A stretch of DNA of 64,000 nt, taken from the NCBI GenBank assembly GCA_000231825.2, contig JH720298.1, positions 902,810 through 966,809 on the forward strand, read 5' to 3'. The notes below the pieces were generated by a model, which saw only the letters and a program-made list of their open reading frames with translations, did not search any database and was not told the origin of the DNA. The translations under genes and the position numbers were made by a program. Below are positions 59,779 through 64,000 of the stretch, one piece after another (position 1 is the first letter of the stretch; each line of letters starts with the position of its first letter). Origin of the DNA: Tetrahymena elliotti 4EA. Its lineage: Eukaryota; Ciliophora; Oligohymenophorea; Hymenostomatida; Tetrahymenidae.

Positions 59779-62496
59779 TCACTTTTAGCTTATATGATTA
59801 TCAATTTCATTTATTTCTTAGGGATAGCCTTTTGTGATGGTTTTATGAGCTTAATAATTGTCATAAGCTTTAAGAGATTAATGAGTTTCATCAACATTAC
59901 AATTATTTAAAGAGGAGTTTTATTCTATTTAGATGATTGCTTGAATTTCTTTTTTGCTGCCAATGTCGAGAGTCTTTTCACTACCTTTTTCAATTTAAAA
60001 ATCATCAAAAACTTAAAAGTTGCCTTTTTATGACTTCCTTTTAGCATTTCCAAAAGATGCATTCATATCTGCTGAATCATTACTCTCTTGGTTTTTTGTT
60101 GAGAATTAGTTAATTTATTTATTATTTGAAAATGGGTTTATATCCATTTTATCTGAAGCATTCATAATTTCTTGATCTATATTTTAGTGGCTGGTCATTT
60201 AGTTAAATTCAATACTTTGCAAAGAAGCTTAGCTTCCACCATTTCTTTTTTTTTATTTGAAATTCTTTCTTTGTAAATTTTAATTAGAATTAATCTGAGT
60301 TTATAAATGAGAATTTCTTAGGTGGGATTCCCTCAAATCCTCTTAAATTCCTTCTAATTCATATTTGTCATTTATCTCTGTTTTATTTTATTGAAGATTA
60401 AGACTATTTCTTTTGATAAAATCTTGGTTTTTTTGAGTTTTCTTCTTGAAAAGAAGATTAAAGTTATCTTAGCTATTTTGATAAATTAAAATGTTACTTT
60501 GCATATTAAAGTCATCTTCTTCTTAATTTTTTTACTTTTTCTTTTACAAACTCAATCCTTTTCTATTTGAAGACTAAGAATTAAGAATATTATCATTCAT
60601 TAAATTCTTAAAATCAACATCTAAATCAGCACCCAAATTAAATGATTAAGAATGTAGCTTTTAATTCTTTTTTGATAATTTCTGGCTTTTCTTATTTTTA
60701 TTTAAAATTTGCTAAGGAATTTATGTTATTTGAGCTGTTTAGTTGCTGTAAACTGAAGAAGCGTCTGGAGTACCTTTCTTTAAGTTAGCTTTATTATTTG
60801 AAATAGACAAGTAACTCCTCTTTTATTTCTATTCATTATGACAGATTTTCAAAATATTTTTAAGTGAATCATTTTTCTCAATGTCAGAAAGGAATTAAAC
60901 CATCATCTCTTTAAAATCTTTTAATTATTATTTCTACATCTATTCGCAAATCTTATTCTATAGCCATGTTTCTAATTCTTTCTCAGTCAGATCCTATCTG
61001 CAATAAGGGCAGCTTGTGTGAGCAACCAGCCATTTGTCTAAGCAATCTGAATGATATAAATGACCACATATAGTAATTCTTACTTTATTATCATCTTTAT
61101 ATCCTTCCATGCATATTGTGCATTCTTCTTAATTTCCCTTTATTTTTTTGCAAAATAAATAACATATTCTAGCAAAAACTTTAACAATAAATGCATTTCT
61201 TTTAAATAAAATAAATATATAATTTGAATACTTTCTCAATATCGATTTCTTTGTAGAACATGACAGGCATATACTTTTCTACAACATCTGGAGCAACAAA
61301 AATATTTCTAACTCTAATATTTCTGCCATTTGCACCTCTATATTGAGCTCTTATGATTGAGAAAATAACAAAAATCATGAAAAGAAGTCCTAGCACAGCC
61401 AATCCTGCAAATAAATACATAGCCCAGTTAGGCATCTCTTCTGAGAGAAGTGCACTGTTATTTTAACGGAATTACAAATTGAATTTTGCAGTGCCTTTTG
61501 GTATCTATTAATAAATAGAATAATGATTAAACATGAAAAAAGTAGTAGAATTTAATTGAATTGAATTATATACATGATATAATTTAAAATTATTTTTACG
61601 TTATTACGAAGCCCAAAAATGATGCTAAAAGATTTGTTATCGTTTTAAGCCATGGTTTTTGATATTAAGTCTTAATTAAAGAGTATTTCTTTTGAGGAAG
61701 AAGATTTAAAGTTGTAGTAATTGTTTAAGTAATTAGGTATTGAAAATGTGTTAAAAGTTGCATTATAAAGCACAAAGCTAAACCCGTTTTCTTATTGTTT
61801 TGAATCAATGATCAAAGAGAAACTTTAGGTTGGATCAGATAACTGAATGTAATAATATTTTACATCTTCTACAAAAGAATCTTCAATGTTATTATTGATG
61901 TAAATAGCTTTAGCAATTAATTAGCATTTTGAATCAAAATAAAATTCATTCACTGAATTTAAGCAGTTGCATCCTGTAAATTGATAGTTGCAATCTCCAT
62001 TATTACAAGATTAAGCACAAAAATTATCTTAAGTTTGCTGACTAATTTAAATATCATAATTTGCAAATATTTATGATGAATCATATTAACCAAATTATCC
62101 AAAAGCATCATATAAATAAATGCTAATAAATATTGGATTCACACTATCTTATTGTAAGTATTTTATAGTTTGTGATTGCTATTTAGATCCGAATCCATCA
62201 TAATCCATATAATATTTCCCTTTATACATAGTAATTATATCCTGTGGTCTTTAATTACTATCTATTTAAAAAGATGTTACAAGAGCTAGGAGATAAAGAG
62301 TTGATTAAGCTTGGTTTAAACTTAACTTTATATTCTGAATTTTTATGCTGTAGTAATAGCCTTGTTGAATGTTATCCATTTTATACTATTGTATAATTTA
62401 ACTTTATCTTATTGTTTGAGACTAACCAACGCTTATTGGATAGATTTGTGTAAATACTAAGCTAATTTAAATGTAGAACAATAAAATCCAAATCAT
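59779..62496 (-). CDS. Transmembrane RING-H2 ubiquitin ligase with EGF-like lumenal domain
   Basis: Minus strand, three exons: 61600-62496, 61232-61504 and 59779-61137, with introns of 95 and 94 nt; about 842 residues. It begins with a signal peptide (MIWILLFYIQISLVF). The lumenal part, to about residue 325, contains an EGF-like cysteine cluster (FCAQSCNNGDCNYQFTGCNC). A single membrane segment spans about residues 326-351 (MYLFAGLAVLGLLFMIFVIF). The cytoplasmic RING-H2 uses Cys396, Cys399, Cys414, His416, His419, Cys422, Cys433 and Cys436 (ECTICMEGY, CGHLYHSDCLDKW, CPYC). The remaining 400 residues are Asn/Lys/Ser-rich and disordered. This layout matches the goliath/PA-TM-RING style of E3 ligases that ubiquitinate membrane cargo in the endosomal system. 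The exact lumenal fold is not recognised. Acceptor choice for exon 3 (AATAAAG) is set by phase. Confidence 0.88.
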
Positions 62497-63119
62497 TTTG
62501 TATTAGTTTATTTATTACTTCTGATATACCCTTTATATTCAAATTTTTAAGATTTTGTTAATATTAAATTATATAGTGAGTGTTGTTATATTCTTTCTTT
62601 CTATTTATCTGTCAGATTTATTCATTTTATAGTAATTAAAATCAAGTAAAAAATTATCTTGAATTTACTTACTTTCTCATTTAAATCACTTCAGTATTTG
62701 ATCTTTAATAAATTATAAATACTTCTAAAGAGGTTCTTTAAATTAATAAATCTCTAAAAAATATGATAAATCTCTAAAAAAATATCATAACAGTTGGTTC
62801 AAGCTTGCCATCGATTTTATGATAAGAAAATATTTATTTTTATGATTTATTTATTGGTTAATATGAGTTCAACCAACTTTCCTATTTTAATAAACCTAAA
62901 AATAAAGAAAAAGGGCTAAATAAATTATTTTTTAATTATTAATCTGTTCTCTATCCATTTTTAATTGATAAAAATAAGATTTTAATTGAAAATTCTAGGA
63001 GTCTTTAAATTGTTTTACTTTTAATTCTTGCTAAAACGAATTTTATTTAAAATATTTCTCAAATAAGTAAGGTCTAAGAAGGTCTAACTAAGTATGAAGA
63101 ACAAAATATTGAAAAATAC
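62497..63119. other. AT-rich 5' flank of the RING gene
   Basis: No coding frame. One short direct duplication, GATAAATCTCTAAAAAA, occurs near 62747-62783. Confidence 0.4.
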
Positions 63120-64000
63120 ATTTTTACAGTTTAAATTACTAAATGTTTAATAATTGGTAATATTTATTTAAATATCATTCTTGTCAGTAATAACGCACAT
63201 TATATTTCTAAAATAATTAGACAAGAACATTTAATTTATTCAATGAATACTTGAAAATGAAATTTAATCAATTATTAATTCATATTTTAATTTAGTAAAT
63301 TTTTAGTCCTCCTTTTATGCCAAAGTAAAATATTAAAATTGGATTAAAATATAAATAGTAGAAATAAATTTTTAAATAAATTATTTTCCAGTTTGAATTA
63401 ATAAAAAGGATTTCGAAATAATTGGTAATAATAAATGATTATTGTCAGCATTCACAAATATTGTATTTTCTTAAGTTAGTTCAACAAGTACTTCATTTAA
63501 TAAATAAATAAATACTTGGATTTAATCAATAATTAAATTCGTATAACTAATTTTTATTTTTTAAAGCCAAACTAAAATATTAAAATTTGCATAAGGACTA
63601 AGTGGTGTAACAACAACTCTTGTAAAAATATTTTTTTACAGTTTGAATTACTCAAAATTTTTAAATAATAGGTAATATTTATTGACATGAATATCATTCT
63701 TTTCAGTAGTGCATATATTGTATTTTAATATTATTAGTTTAATAAATGCTTTAATAAATAAAATAAATACTTGGAAATTAAATTTCATAAATAATTAATT
63801 AATATTTCTATTAAATTTTAAGTAATTCTTTTTAGTCAAATTAAATAAAATATTAAATTTGCATAAAAACATTCTAATTTGACAACAGCTTTTAAAAAAA
63901 ATATTTTTACATTTTGAATAACTCAAAAATAATTTTTTTAAATAATTGGTAATATGTATTGATAAATCATTCTTGTTGTCTGTAGTAACATATATCTTAT
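63120..64000. repeat. Degenerate tandem repeat, about 250-270 bp period, four copies
   Basis: Copies start near 63127, 63389, 63637 and 63909 with CAGTTTGAATTACT-like words, followed by ATAATTGGTAATATTTATT and ATCATTCTTGTCAGTAGT, then by a TAAATACTTGGAAATTAAAT block. Copies differ by many substitutions and small indels. The array runs out of the window. It is non-coding. Confidence 0.7.

Noticed and set aside
1..64000. tRNA or rRNA genes, CRISPR arrays, riboswitches, bacterial promoters or terminators
   Set aside because: None was recognised on either strand. The code, introns and gene style are those of a ciliate nuclear genome, where the bacterial features are not expected.

Overview
The window looks like macronuclear DNA of an oligohymenophorean ciliate, most probably Tetrahymena or a close relative. 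The sequence is extremely AT-rich. Long reading frames exist only if TAA and TAG are read as glutamine and TGA is the sole stop. Introns are short (about 41-110 nt, a few longer), with GTA(A/T) donors and TTTAG/AATAG acceptors. Proteins are rich in Asn, Gln, Ser and Lys. With the standard code nearly every gene here is invisible, so the calls below come from manual translation with the ciliate code and manual splicing checked by reading-frame phase. No tRNA, rRNA, CRISPR array or telomeric repeat was seen.

Layout. 1-4300: 3' end of a Gln/Asn-rich gene, a four-exon LRR relic, and a poorly resolved small gene. 4310-9962: a large membrane-bound hybrid histidine kinase with a PAS domain, HisKA/HATPase and receiver. 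10633-17072: two LRR genes; the second is an array in which each LRR is one 90-nt phase-2 exon, tandemly duplicated together with its intron, holding a 126-bp TA-flanked insertion and an assembly gap. 18431-23530: two single-exon, minus-strand, low-complexity genes. 26218-30915: two degenerate copies of a Cys-rich repeat gene plus an inverted-repeat element. 33714-34852: a DHRS4-like short-chain dehydrogenase with four exons. 35630-37267: a B-box-like zinc-binding protein. 37632-39830: a frameshifted pogo/Tigger-type transposase and another degenerate reading frame. 41287-42376: a single-domain CDC48-like AAA ATPase. 42711-46365: two tandem TPR paralogues separated by an element with perfect 40-bp inverted repeats, and a third 3' fragment. 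47980-50107: an orphan gene followed by a CinA-like/nucleotidylyltransferase fusion. 51187-54356 (minus): a Gln/Asn-rich zinc-finger protein. 56280-58726: a seven-exon TBC1D20-like Rab GAP with a C-terminal membrane anchor. 59779-62496 (minus): a signal peptide/EGF-like/TM/RING-H2 ubiquitin ligase. 63120-64000: degenerate tandem repeats.

Genes are monocistronic and independently oriented, as expected for a ciliate. Several encode membrane signalling, trafficking or turnover proteins, but nothing in the sequence ties them into one pathway. Much of 26-40 kb is pseudogenic or repeat-derived. The most unusual structures are the exon-per-repeat LRR array with its datable insertion, the two compact inverted-repeat elements, the PAS domain interrupted by a very long Asn-rich insert, and an in-frame TGA in an otherwise complete TBC1D20 homologue.
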